From Stentor roeselii (taxonomy: Eukaryota > Ciliophora > Heterotrichea > Heterotrichida > Stentoridae): a DNA stretch of 64,000 bases. The notes beneath the pieces were generated by a model. The model searched no databases and was not told the origin of the DNA. It worked only from the letters and a program-made list of their open reading frames with translations. How positions within the stretch are numbered: position 1 is the first letter of the stretch; each line of letters opens with the position of its first letter. Both the position numbers and the translations under genes were made by a program. The stretch covers positions 1-64,000 of the forward strand of contig RSEH01000152.1 in assembly GCA_006503475.1 (NCBI GenBank). Direction: 5' to 3'. Positions 18,024-27,933 of the stretch are shown one piece after another.

Positions 18024-18680
18024 ATGACGAAATCACCTTCAAATCCCTGCTACATCTCCGAAATGACAGACCGTATCCAAAAGCTGCAGCAAATCTGCTT
18101 AGAAACAGGAGCTTCCCTTTCAAACGACCTTCCCACAACAAAAAACGACAACTCATGCGAATCACCGAATTCTCCATCATTCAACTTATCTCAAAGTTCA
18201 TCATCAGAAGACCTTGAAAAGCCTGTTCAAGTAACGAACTCAATAATTTCAGGTTTAAGTTCAAATTCACAAATTTCCTTGGTTTCGAACATCAAACGAA
18301 AAAACCTGGAACTGAAACAATCCTGTAAAGAAAAACTGCAGGAACTTCATTCAACTACTAAAGAATTCCTTTCACGCAATCGCAGCTCTTCGAAGATTAG
18401 TCTGCCTGATGAAGAAACTCCTGAACATAAGTCACTTGAGATAAAAAATTCCCAGGATATGAAAAGGTCGAAGAGTGACCCTTGCTTATCGAATGTTTTG
18501 TCGGAATTGAGTCAACTTCGAAAACAACTTGATCAGGCGAATATCAAGATCACTGAAAGTCGAACGGAAATGGAAAGGCAAAGTGAAGAAAGTAGAATAC
18601 TCAAGTCCCAACTAAGCCGAATAATTTCCTCAAACACCCGTCAAGAAAAGCTTCAAATGTGTGAATGCAAAATAATTTAA
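18024..18680 (+). CDS. Ser-rich protein with C-terminal coiled coil (218 aa)
   Basis: The protein is low-complexity and Ser/Asn-rich at residues 35-115, then has a coiled coil at about 155-205 (ELSQLRKQLDQANIKITESR and following). A KRSKSDPCLS segment looks like a phosphorylation or 14-3-3 type site, by appearance only. No catalytic domain is seen. The stop is 11 bp before the striatin ATG. It could be a partner or scaffold of the neighbour, but tandem position alone is weak evidence in such dense DNA. Confidence 0.65.
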   Translation: MTKSPSNPCYISEMTDRIQKLQQICLETGASLSNDLPTTKNDNSCESPNSPSFNLSQSSSSEDLEKPVQVTNSIISGLSSNSQISLVSNIKRKNLELKQSCKEKLQELHSTTKEFLSRNRSSSKISLPDEETPEHKSLEIKNSQDMKRSKSDPCLSNVLSELSQLRKQLDQANIKITESRTEMERQSEESRILKSQLSRIISSNTRQEKLQMCECKII

Positions 18681-18691
18681 TTACAATAAAA

Positions 18692-20329
18692 ATGAACACA
18701 GGAAGTTTCGGCAGTAAAAACCTAAGCGAAATCAAGAACTACACATGGGCCGGTGTAATATCCTTCTTAAACGAGCAATGTAAAACCTCAGAAATCGAGA
18801 GAACTCAATGGCTAGTCGAGAAAAAGCACTACCTCGAAAGAATCTCCCAGTTAGAAGGCGAGCTGCAAGCGAGCGAGAGTATAAACAAAGACTTAATGCG
18901 AAGAGTTAAAATGTTAGAGTTTTCCCTTCGTCAAGAAAGAATAAAATACGCAAAATTAACAGGCGGCCACCATCGAGTCAATTCCGACGTGATTTCGACG
19001 ATCCTCTCCAGAGACAACAAAACTGTTGACTCCTCAGGACAGATGCTTCCCAAGCGAAGGACCCGCGCACATCGTCAACTTCTTTCAAAATACCTTCAAG
19101 AGCTTGGCCTTGAAGATATCTTCACAAGTGACCTGCCGCCGCGGCAAATCCATCACAGACCAAGTAAAAGCTACGGAAGTAACTTACAAGCACTTGTTGA
19201 AGCCCCAGCTGAAAGTGAAGCTTTACCAGTTCCTAAGTCAGAAACTTTAAAAATCAACATTGTTGAAGAGAAATCATTGAAAAAATCCTGGGAACTTAAA
19301 ACTGCCTTGCGAAGTCATATGGATGCTGTGAGATCTCTGCACTTTGCTCAGAAGGAAGGAATTTTAGCAACGGCTTCTGAGGATTGCCTTGTGAAGCTTT
19401 GGGATATCTCGCAGTATGAGAACTTTAATGAAAATGTTCAGTGTGAGCCTTATTTTTCTTTAAGGGGACATAAGAAGTCGATTTTAGCTATGACTGGAAA
19501 TCAGGTGGGTGAAGAGCAGTTGATTTATACTGCGGGTGAAGAAGGGATTATTAGGGTCTGGGAATTATTGCCGCCGAAAGATGTGAATTCTTATGCGACT
19601 GCTCCTGATCGAGGCTTTTGTGTAGGTGTCTGGGCCAGTCATTCAGAGTGCATTTGGGACTTGAAACATCATCCTGTTGACGGGCTGGTCCTTTCTGCCT
19701 CTGCTGACGGAGTCGTCAAGTTGTGGAAGACTGTCGATACCCTCACCAGCATCGAGAACTGGAAAAACGGGAAGTCTTCTGCAAGTCTTCTGAAAAATTT
19801 CACATTTCCTTATAATGACGGAGAAAATTTCCATATACCAACTTGCACTGCTTGGCTTACAATGGAATTAAATTCTTTTCTTGTTGGGTATTCCAGTCCT
19901 TTTTTAAACGTTTTCGATAAACAGACAGGAAAACCGAGTATTATCAAATTTGTGAAAGATAATGAAAATGATAAAACTCATCAAATCAACTGTATCGTCG
20001 CAAGTAATTCTTCGAGTCTTGCTGTTTGTGGACATGAAGATAAACATCTCAGGTTTTTTGATATTAACAGCTGTATGTGTGTTAAGGACTTGGTGGGACA
20101 TACTGATTCTGTTAGTTCTTTGTGGATCTCGGGAAATTTCTTGGTCAGTGGAGGACATGATGGAAGTTTGAGGTTCTGGGATGTTAGGACTTATCAGTGC
20201 TTGCAGGAAATACCTGCACATCGCAAAAAGTATGATGAAGGAGTTTTGTGTATCTCTCAACATCCTTCCTTACCACTTATGGCTTCTGCTGGAGCTGATA
20301 GCTTGGTCAAACTTTATCACATAATTTAG
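18692..20329 (+). CDS. STRN: Striatin-family protein (STRIPAK scaffold, about 545 aa)
   Basis: The N-terminal signature is diagnostic: YTWAGVISFLNEQCK, then ERTQWLVEKKHYLERI, then DLMRRVKMLEFSLRQE with RIKYAKL, the striatin caveolin-binding/coiled-coil region. The C-terminal part from about residue 205 carries six or more WD40 units ending in LVKLWDI, IIRVWEL, VVKLWKT, LRFFDI, LRFWDV and LVKLYHI. Striatins are the PP2A B''' regulatory subunits and the core of STRIPAK, which joins PP2A to GCK kinases and MOB4 in cell polarity and cortex signalling. The ATG at 18692 is preferred over the in-frame ATG at 18665, which overlaps the end of the preceding gene. It is shorter than animal striatins (about 750 aa), mainly in the linker. 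It ends in TAG. Confidence 0.92.
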   Translation: MNTGSFGSKNLSEIKNYTWAGVISFLNEQCKTSEIERTQWLVEKKHYLERISQLEGELQASESINKDLMRRVKMLEFSLRQERIKYAKLTGGHHRVNSDVISTILSRDNKTVDSSGQMLPKRRTRAHRQLLSKYLQELGLEDIFTSDLPPRQIHHRPSKSYGSNLQALVEAPAESEALPVPKSETLKINIVEEKSLKKSWELKTALRSHMDAVRSLHFAQKEGILATASEDCLVKLWDISQYENFNENVQCEPYFSLRGHKKSILAMTGNQVGEEQLIYTAGEEGIIRVWELLPPKDVNSYATAPDRGFCVGVWASHSECIWDLKHHPVDGLVLSASADGVVKLWKTVDTLTSIENWKNGKSSASLLKNFTFPYNDGENFHIPTCTAWLTMELNSFLVGYSSPFLNVFDKQTGKPSIIKFVKDNENDKTHQINCIVASNSSSLAVCGHEDKHLRFFDINSCMCVKDLVGHTDSVSSLWISGNFLVSGGHDGSLRFWDVRTYQCLQEIPAHRKKYDEGVLCISQHPSLPLMASAGADSLVKLYHII

Positions 20330-20395
20330 AGGTTAGAGTCGGTTTTTTGGTTTAGAGAAATTTTTGGAGGTTTTGAAGGATTTAGATTTATTAAT

Positions 20396-21478
20396 ATGGA
20401 TCCGCATGTTCTGGCGAATAGTCTTATTAGTCAGGCTGAACGCTTCGTATCCTGCCAACAAATCGACCAAGCTCTCCAAAAGTTAATGGAGGCATCATCT
20501 CTATCTCCAGAAAATCTTGAAATCCAATTAAAGCAAGCTCACTGTTACCTTCTTTCCGACAACTTCAACACCTGCTACACCCTTTACATGAAGATAGCTC
20601 AAGAAGGTACCACAAGTCAAAAGCGTGAATCTTTTTTCGGTTTAGCCGAGTTGAACTACAAATTCAAGAACTACCATCCAGCTGATTACTTTTTCCAGTC
20701 AGTCCTTTCACAAGGCAAAGACTTCGAAATGGTTTCTTCAGTTTACCTGAAGCTCGGAATAATCCAAAAAAAGTTAGGAAATTACCAAAAAGCTTTAAGT
20801 TACTTCAAAGCCGCGAGTCAAATTCAAGACTTGCTGCCTGTTCAATTAAACGAGCTGCTTCTACAGCTTGCTAACACCTTTGAACATCTAAACAACAAGA
20901 AACTTGCACTTGATATGTACCTAGAAGCGGTGAAAATGAGTAAAAATACCAGAAATGTCGTTTGTCTTGCTTGGATCTTCATGAAAACAAGTAAATTTGA
21001 AAAAGCGGAATCTTTACTTATTAAAAGCTGCCCGAATGACAGTAGAAACTCGAAAGAATGGGCTGATTCTCGACTTTTACTTGCAATTTGCTATCATTTG
21101 ACGAGGAAATCAGCAAATTCTGAAGAGATTATGAAGGAAATTTTAAATTTATACCCGAATGAACCTTATTATTGCGCTTTTGCTGCTGTTTTTGCGGAAA
21201 ATTTGGGGAAAGATGAAAGAGCTGTCGCTTTTATGTATAAAGCTGTTAATATGATGCCTGATCGTAGTGACTTGCAACAGATGCTCAGTGCTTTGTATGA
21301 AAAGATTTCGAGGAAAGGACCGGGAAAGCTGGAAATTGGGCAGATTTGTTTGGATATCACAGAATTTCCTTTTAATTTGATGATGTTTAAGAATATTGTA
21401 CCGTTGATGAACTCGGAATTAGTTGTACCTCAACCAGTGAGAACAGGATTTTACCCGATGAATTATAGAATAATTTAA
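20396..21478 (+). CDS. TPR-repeat protein (360 aa)
   Basis: At least six tetratricopeptide-like helical pairs run through the whole chain, for example LGIIQKKLGNYQKALSYFKA, LANTFEHLNNKKLALDMY and AWIFMKTSKFEKAESLL. It begins MDPHVLANSLISQAERF and ends in FYPMNYRII. There is no enzyme domain, so it is a protein-protein interaction scaffold of unknown complex. The upstream 66-bp spacer is T/G-rich, as 3' flanks are here. Resemblance to APC/C or IFT TPR proteins is only generic. A 15-nt intron-like string at 20991 is considered and rejected elsewhere. Confidence 0.75.
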   Translation: MDPHVLANSLISQAERFVSCQQIDQALQKLMEASSLSPENLEIQLKQAHCYLLSDNFNTCYTLYMKIAQEGTTSQKRESFFGLAELNYKFKNYHPADYFFQSVLSQGKDFEMVSSVYLKLGIIQKKLGNYQKALSYFKAASQIQDLLPVQLNELLLQLANTFEHLNNKKLALDMYLEAVKMSKNTRNVVCLAWIFMKTSKFEKAESLLIKSCPNDSRNSKEWADSRLLLAICYHLTRKSANSEEIMKEILNLYPNEPYYCAFAAVFAENLGKDERAVAFMYKAVNMMPDRSDLQQMLSALYEKISRKGPGKLEIGQICLDITEFPFNLMMFKNIVPLMNSELVVPQPVRTGFYPMNYRII

Positions 21479-21849
21479 AAGTGGGATTAGAATTTATTTT
21501 GGGGTTATTTGGAGAGATTTGGTTGAATTTTAGAGGATTTTAGGAGGATTTTTTAGATTTAGTTGGTAGTATGAGATTTATGAATGAGGGAATTTTTCAT
21601 TATAGGTTTATGAAAATAAATTAATATAAATCCAGGCCTTATGATGATAAAATATTTAATTCGGGCCTTTGATGATAAATAATTTTAATGCAGGTTTTTA
21701 ATACTTGAAATATAAATAATTACATAATGCAGGTTTATAATACTTAAAATACAAATAATAAAACATTTAGGGTTTACTAACTTGAATTATAGAATAATTT
21801 AAATCCAAGGTTTATTATACTAAGGATTTCTAAGTTTATTATAATATAG
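21479..21849. repeat. Intergenic with degenerate repeat of about 40 bp
   Basis: The first 80 bases are T/G-rich. From about 21620 a degenerate repeat appears with units like AATGCAGGTTTATAATACTT followed by AAAATACAAATAAT, about four copies with decay. The last unit runs into TTATTATAATATAG just before the ATG at 21850. No gene. Confidence 0.5.
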
Positions 21850-23535
21850 ATGATTGAGAGAAAATTTAGAGAAAGAGATTTGCCTGAATGTGTCAAGCAG
21901 TCCAAGAAGGATCTTGACACTCTTTCTTTTTTTCAGATATTTTTAACTGATGATCAGCTTCTAAGTGACATTCTCAGGCTATTTGATCATGATATTATGT
22001 GGCTCAAACTTGTTCAAAAGTCTCAGGATACTGTTGAAAGTGAACTGAAGGATAGCTTTCAAAAATTAAGTAATGATCTCAGCAACATTACTCTTTTTTT
22101 TAAGGAAAAACTCAAAGAAAAAAACATTTTGAACAATTCTGAGATTTTGGAAAATGAAGAAAGTCCGAACCCTGTTGAAGATGAAAAAGAAATTAAAGAG
22201 GAAGTGAAAGATTTTTTAAATAGTCCAGGAATGGACTTGAAAAAATCAACTTTTTTTGAAATTAAAGATAGTAATTTTAGAATCACTGAAGATACCTATC
22301 AATGCTACATCAGCATTCTAAAGGTTCTAATGTCAAAAAAAGATAAAAAAAATGATCATCTTGAAGCATTCGCTCAGCAAGTCTTCAAAACAAAAGGCAG
22401 AAGTTTAGATGAAAAATTCAGTGCAGGTAAGTTCAACTCATTCAAAAAAGACTTCATCCTTCACAGCGTCCAAAACCTAAGCCTTCCAAACTTTTACAAG
22501 TACCTAAAATCTCATTTCCACTTGTTCATCCCAAAAATCCAAAAAAGCAATCCATTTTTTGTGCACCCTCTTCATCAAAACGAGATAGCCCTTCATCTAA
22601 ACCTATCAAATTCAATAAACCTTCAAAAAATCCAAGAATTTTTCAAAATATTCATCGGGTCCAGCAAGACATTCAAGCTTTTTATGCAAAAAAACAGTTA
22701 CTACTTCTTCATAGAAAAAGCATTAGAACAAGAGTTCATTTTTTTAAGCGAGTTAGAAAAACAACGTAATTTAATGAAAGGGTTTGCAGCTGAACTGAAA
22801 ATAATTGACTCTCCAGATGTAACTCTAAAAAATGTTGTTTTTACTGTGACTGAATCAGGATTGCAACAAATTCAAAAAAATGATCATTTATTCGATTTCG
22901 TTAAAAGATCTGACAAGGATTCTTTAGTCGTTGTTGGAAAAAAAAATTCCCCTTCTTTTAATTTTGATATCCAGCTGAATTTTAATAGTCAAGATGATGA
23001 TCTCGCTGCTGTTTTTTTCTTGAATCGAAATGGGTTCAATTTGGTTGACCTTTCAACTAAATATTCAGTTAAAGTTGTGCAGGAATCAATTAAGATCAAT
23101 GATAATTTAGTTATTTGTTTAGGAAAAAAACATTTGTTTTGGATTGAAGAGTGCAAAGGTGTCCGTGTGCAGAATCAAGTTGAGGTTGTCATTGTTTTCC
23201 ACTCTTTTGAAGGTTGCGTGTTCACGAAGAAGTTTGAGGATAAAATTATTTGTATGAAACAAAATTCAGAAATTAAAATTGGCAGCGATGGTAATTGTGA
23301 ATTGAAATTAAAAGATAGTGAAATTCAAGGAGTCCATGCGGGTGTTAGTTTAAAAAATGGAGTTTTGTACCTGAAAGATTTTTCTAAAGGAAATACTTAT
23401 ACCTTGCTGAAGAAGAGGAAAAGAATTGAAAAAGGAAAAACGAGTATTATCTTTCCACTTTTCCAGCCTGTGGATTTCTTGATTCATGATTACAAGTTCA
23501 ATTATAATCCTCTTACATCTTTTACAAGGGGGTAA
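21850..23535 (+). CDS. Helical protein with two C-terminal FHA-like domains (561 aa)
   Basis: Residues 1-280 are helical and charged (MIERKFRERDLPECVKQS at the start). From about residue 355 two forkhead-associated-like beta domains are seen. The first has SLVVVGKKNSPSFNFDI, later DDLAAVFFLNRNGFNLVDLS. The second has EIKIGSDGNCELKLKDSEI followed by GVHAGVSLKNGVLYLKDFS. FHA domains bind phosphothreonine peptides. The key Arg and Ser of classical FHA are not clearly conserved (GKK and GSD replace GR), so phospho-binding is uncertain. No kinase domain is present. It is probably a signalling adaptor. It ends TAA and is followed by a repetitive 3' flank. Confidence 0.65.
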   Translation: MIERKFRERDLPECVKQSKKDLDTLSFFQIFLTDDQLLSDILRLFDHDIMWLKLVQKSQDTVESELKDSFQKLSNDLSNITLFFKEKLKEKNILNNSEILENEESPNPVEDEKEIKEEVKDFLNSPGMDLKKSTFFEIKDSNFRITEDTYQCYISILKVLMSKKDKKNDHLEAFAQQVFKTKGRSLDEKFSAGKFNSFKKDFILHSVQNLSLPNFYKYLKSHFHLFIPKIQKSNPFFVHPLHQNEIALHLNLSNSINLQKIQEFFKIFIGSSKTFKLFMQKNSYYFFIEKALEQEFIFLSELEKQRNLMKGFAAELKIIDSPDVTLKNVVFTVTESGLQQIQKNDHLFDFVKRSDKDSLVVVGKKNSPSFNFDIQLNFNSQDDDLAAVFFLNRNGFNLVDLSTKYSVKVVQESIKINDNLVICLGKKHLFWIEECKGVRVQNQVEVVIVFHSFEGCVFTKKFEDKIICMKQNSEIKIGSDGNCELKLKDSEIQGVHAGVSLKNGVLYLKDFSKGNTYTLLKKRKRIEKGKTSIIFPLFQPVDFLIHDYKFNYNPLTSFTRG

Positions 23536-23940
23536 ATTTAGTTAATAGTTAAGGGATTACTGATGAATATTGTGGTTATTGCGAAGTGATTTTAATAAAA
23601 ATAATAGTTATTAAGAGATTTTTAATGAAATGGGTTGTGAATATTAGGTGAATTTGATTAAATGAGTGTTAAATATTATGTAACTCTGAATGAAATGGGT
23701 GCTAAATATTAAGTGATTCTTAATAAATGGTCGCTAATAGGAAGTGTTACTAATTAAAATGGGTGACTAGTATTGTATTGGTGTATGTTTCTATTGGAGA
23801 TACTTTTGTTGATTTGTGCGACAAAACTTCTTTTCCAAATTCAGATGAATAGTTTATAAAATAATATTGTTTAGTTTGAGTAAATTTGAAATATGCAAGA
23901 ATATATAAAACTTCTATAATTTAACTAGAATATTTCACCT
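23536..23940. repeat. Intergenic with degenerate repeat of about 30 bp
   Basis: Around 23626-23780, units like AATGAAATGGGTGCTAAATA followed by TTAAGTGATTCTT recur about five times with changes, period close to 33 bp. The spacer separates the convergent FHA and Kelch-1 genes. No gene seen. Confidence 0.5.
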
Positions 23941-26900
23941 TTAATGGTGAGTTATAGTAATCGAAGAGTGCGAAGTATCGATCGGAATAATTTTTCTTGA
24001 AGAACTTGATACAATCCACTTTCCGAACTCAGCTTTTAATATTCTTAATCGGAGTTTGATTTCTTTCACATGAGCATGCACTTTTATCCTATTTTCCAAT
24101 TTCTCAATAAATGTTTCAGAGTATCCCATCGCTGTTGAAAATGTCCCCATCAATCCAAAAATTGACCCAAGTAGAGCTCCCAAAAACACAAATCCTGATT
24201 GATTCAAAGTTCTGATAGTTTTCATTGCCGTATCACTTTCTAAAAGCACAATGCTCAACAACAAGTGAATTTGAATATTTACTCTAAATAAAAATCACGT
24301 AGATCTGGTAGCAAGTGATCCTCTTTCTGGGTCTTGATGACTCGATACTTGAAAACCAGTTTCTTCACTTGGCCATTCAGAAGACTCAGAAGTAAAAAGC
24401 TGAATAAAAATTACTGAAGGAGTAAGTTTAAAAAATACTTTAGAAGCAGTTGTACCTCGGAATAAAGCCTCATCAGATCCAGTTGTAAAAGAAGTAAAAG
24501 TTCCACTGAGCTGATCTGGAATAGAAGAGGAAGAAGTAATATTAACACTTATCGCAGTTGAATAACTTGACTTTTCTTTGAGTTTTATTTGAATTTCTGC
24601 TGTTTTTAATGTTAGTTCAAGATTGGAGTACTTAGCTTTTATTTGACAGTTTTCTTCAAAAGTTGAACATGAAATAAATCGATGAGAATAAGATATTCCT
24701 GAGTCTTGATAAAAGATATTCGAGTTGCATTTTCCATCTTTGTCTATACATTCTCCGCCGTAAATATAGAAGATTGATGTGATTATTGTCTGTTGAGCTG
24801 TTATTTTGCTATCAAGAGAAATGACTGGAATTAAAGCTTTGATTTCACTTACATTGTCTAACTGATAATTGAGGAATCCAGCAACAATAGTGATTATTGA
24901 GGCCATAACAAAAAAAATCGAAAAAAGTCCTCCTGTTTTAGTCTTTCGATGTATGACGGGCACTCCTAGGTCATTTGAGTGCTGAGAAACGAATATATCG
25001 AATTTTTGGATTTTATCCCAAATAGAAATAAAGACTAAACACAGAGTTATAAGGAAAATAGCAACTCCTGACATCGAAAACCAGAGGTTCGCAACTATAT
25101 ATGATATGAAAGATTTTTTATTTTCATAGGCATTAGGCTGGGCTGATCTATTCTGTGGTAACTCAAAATTGAGTTTCGGTTCAGATGATCCTATAGGACA
25201 AGTACGTCCAGAAGGGCAGTCTAAGCATTGAAAACTTCCTTCTTTATTAGAAAACGTTCCCGCAGGGCAAGGCTGACATTGTTCAATACTTGTTGCAGCC
25301 AGAGTTTTGCTGTATCTTCCTTTGGGGCAAGGTAAGCAAATTCCATTATCAAAATAAGTACCTTGCGAGCATTGCTTACATTTTTCACTGTAATGACCTT
25401 CACTGCATCCTAATTTTAAATCATCACTTGAGTTAAAACTGATTTTAAAGATATTACTTGTCAATTGATAAGTGCTTCGAAATGTATCAGAGGCTCCTCC
25501 GCCGCTGAAGATGTAAAAAGATTTCTGGTAGTGGACTCCGGTTGCACCGTAGATGTTGAGGTTTTCTGGAAGGTCGTATAAAATGTATTCGTTTGTTTTC
25601 AAATTTTTTAGTCGAATTGGAGAAATCATGACATAGTCAAAGAGAACTCCTCCAACTATAAACAACGACTCTCCACCTTTAACTAAAACTGATCCAGCAG
25701 CCACAACACTAGGACTTTGATCTGTATGATTCAAATAGCTCTGGTTAACCAAAACGGTGCTATTTTGATAAAATACATTAATTCTAACAGTATAAGGATT
25801 TGGAATATTCAAGAAGTTATTGCCTCCAACCACAACAATCTCAACTTTACTGCCATGATCTTCAACCCAACAATGCGCATCATGAATATCATTCCCATCC
25901 TTAAAAATCGTTTCCTCCATCAGCACAAACTTATTCGTTTCAACAGAATAAATCCAAATCTCATTAAACCCTTTTTCAATATTCTTTCCTCCAATTACAA
26001 AATATGTATAATTATGATAAGTCAAGCAAGATCCTCTTCTGGGTGAAGGTGAAAGTCCATCAGGCTTCACTTGATACCAAGTCTTAAAAGTTTCATGAAA
26101 GTAGTAAAAATCTTCAAGTAGACCATTTGGACCGATTCCTCCAAAGATAGCGAAAACATCTCCAAGAGACTTGGTGCATCCGAAACTCTTTCTTTTGCTA
26201 GGAGTATATCCTAAGGTGTTAACAAAGCTCCATTTCAAAGTACCAAAATCAAATTGCCAGAGATCATTAAAAAAAGTTTCAGTATCATCAGAATTGGCAT
26301 CAGTCCCTCCAAACGTATACATAAAACTACTGATAACAACACTACAATGATAAATTCTCGCTTCAGGCGTAATAAAATCAGGAGACACAATTTCTCTTTG
26401 AGGAGGATTCTTACTAAGATCAATCGAAAAAACAGAATTCATGACATCTTGAGTAGTCCTTCCATAAAACAAGTAAAACTTTGACCCCACCAAGACACTT
26501 CCCGCAACAGTGACCCTCGTATCAATCTCCTGTGAAAGAAAAATCCAAGTCCTAGAATCAAAGTTAAATTTATAAATCGAGTCATATTCCTGCAAAGCTT
26601 CAAAAAGCATTCCATAAATCACAAACATTTCTCTATTAAAAATCACTGCATAATGTTGAATACGTGGCTCAGGAGGAGTCCCAAGAGTCTCAACTTTTTC
26701 CCATTCATAACTTTCAAGGTCAAACCGAAACAAGTCACTATTCGGCACTTCTTTCAAAGGCGCATATCCAAATAAATAAAGAGATCCTTCAAAGTAAACA
26801 AGACTTGAAGCCATTCTTGGACTTGGGGTACTTTTTCCGGCTTTGATTTTTTTACTGATTAGAGAATCCATGTCGATTCTGCCTAAAACTTACAGAAATA

Positions 26901-27378
26901 AATCGTCGCTGTAGCCGACATCGAGAAGACCGCCGAATATCGCCACGAAGTTTGAAGAGTTATGAATAAATGACGTGAATCCAAAACCTCCTCTTTCGTC
27001 TAGAGGGTCTCCTTCGAGTTCTTCGATTTTCCATCCAAGATTTTCTAAGTTGAATGAATAAAATTCACAGGAATAACCAAACTCATAAATTTTACGATTT
27101 GATTTTAAATATAACCCGTGACCTGACAGACCTTTTGGCTCTATGTCGGAAAATGAGTTGATTTTACGGAAGGTTTGGGTTTTCAATGAAAATCCTGTGA
27201 TTTTTGGAACTCGGATGGATGACTGGTAGTAGTCTCCTCCTATCGTTATGATCTCATCGTTCATTTCATCGTATACAGCTGCTGAAATTGACGCTCTTGG
27301 AGGCGGCGCACCTGTCTTAGGAATAGTTTCTACGGTGTAACCTAAAACCTGGAGAATAATTGAAAGGATCAAAATCAT
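23941..27378 (-). CDS. Kelch/Cys-rich multi-pass membrane protein, copy 1 (about 1135 aa)
   Basis: Three exons are joined by 15-nt introns at 26879-26893 (GTAAGTTTTAGGCAG) and 24284-24298 (GTGATTTTTATTTAG; note the GTGA donor). A signal peptide (MILILSIILQVLGYTVE) is followed by Kelch-type beta-propeller repeats to about residue 600 (ASSLVYFEGSLYLFGY, YMFTFGG-like GG pairs, and others). Next come Cys-rich ephrin-receptor-like GCC2/GCC3 repeats (CPKGRYSKTLAATSIEQCQP), a membrane span (VAIFLITLCLVFISIW), a second span, a further extracellular loop with paired Cys, and a third hydrophobic span in the last exon before a basic tail. It is likely a surface receptor or adhesion protein with a luminal/extracellular propeller. 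It is the first of three tandem copies. It ends in TAA. Confidence 0.85.
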
Positions 27379-27933
27379 TCAACAATTATGGATGAATACT
27401 CAAGTATTCAAATGAATATACAAGATTAAGTTTTTAATTAATTGAGACCCAAAGGTCTCAAGTTTTTGTTTCTGTTTAAATATATTCAGTTTTTTTTGGA
27501 AATCATGAAATTCATAATGCTAATCTGAGAATATAACTTGAAAATCACCTTCATCGTAATACTTCAATCTCAAATATAATAATTTTAACTTTGATTTGGT
27601 AGATTGCAGATTTGAAATATCTCAAAAAATTCTGAATACATTATGATACTTAAGATGATATTTCAAGTATGGTAAATAAATTTAAGTTATTGTTATGTAT
27701 ATAAATATTTTCATGATTGGGAATGAATAATTAAGAATCTAAGGAAATTAAATTGATTATTTGATAAGATTTCTGAGGTTTATCAGGTTTGTATTTTTTG
27801 TTCTTTAATCAGCAGTTGCTTCTGATAAATTAGGTTATGGTTATTAAGAAGTTTTTTTATTGAATCTTTCTGTATGCTAATAATTTTAGATAATGAATTA
27901 CTCCCACTATAAGCATGTGAATAACTTAAACTA
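27379..27933. other. Spacer between Kelch copies 1 and 2, no gene seen
   Basis: AT-rich spacer between the start of copy 1 and the stop of copy 2. It carries the promoter of copy 1 and the 3' flank of copy 2. Stops occur in all frames. Confidence 0.5.

Noticed and set aside
20991-21005. GTAAATTTGAAAAAG, a 15-nt intron-like string in the TPR gene
   Set aside because: Kept as coding: KTSKFEKAESLL is a normal TPR helix pair and removal would break it.
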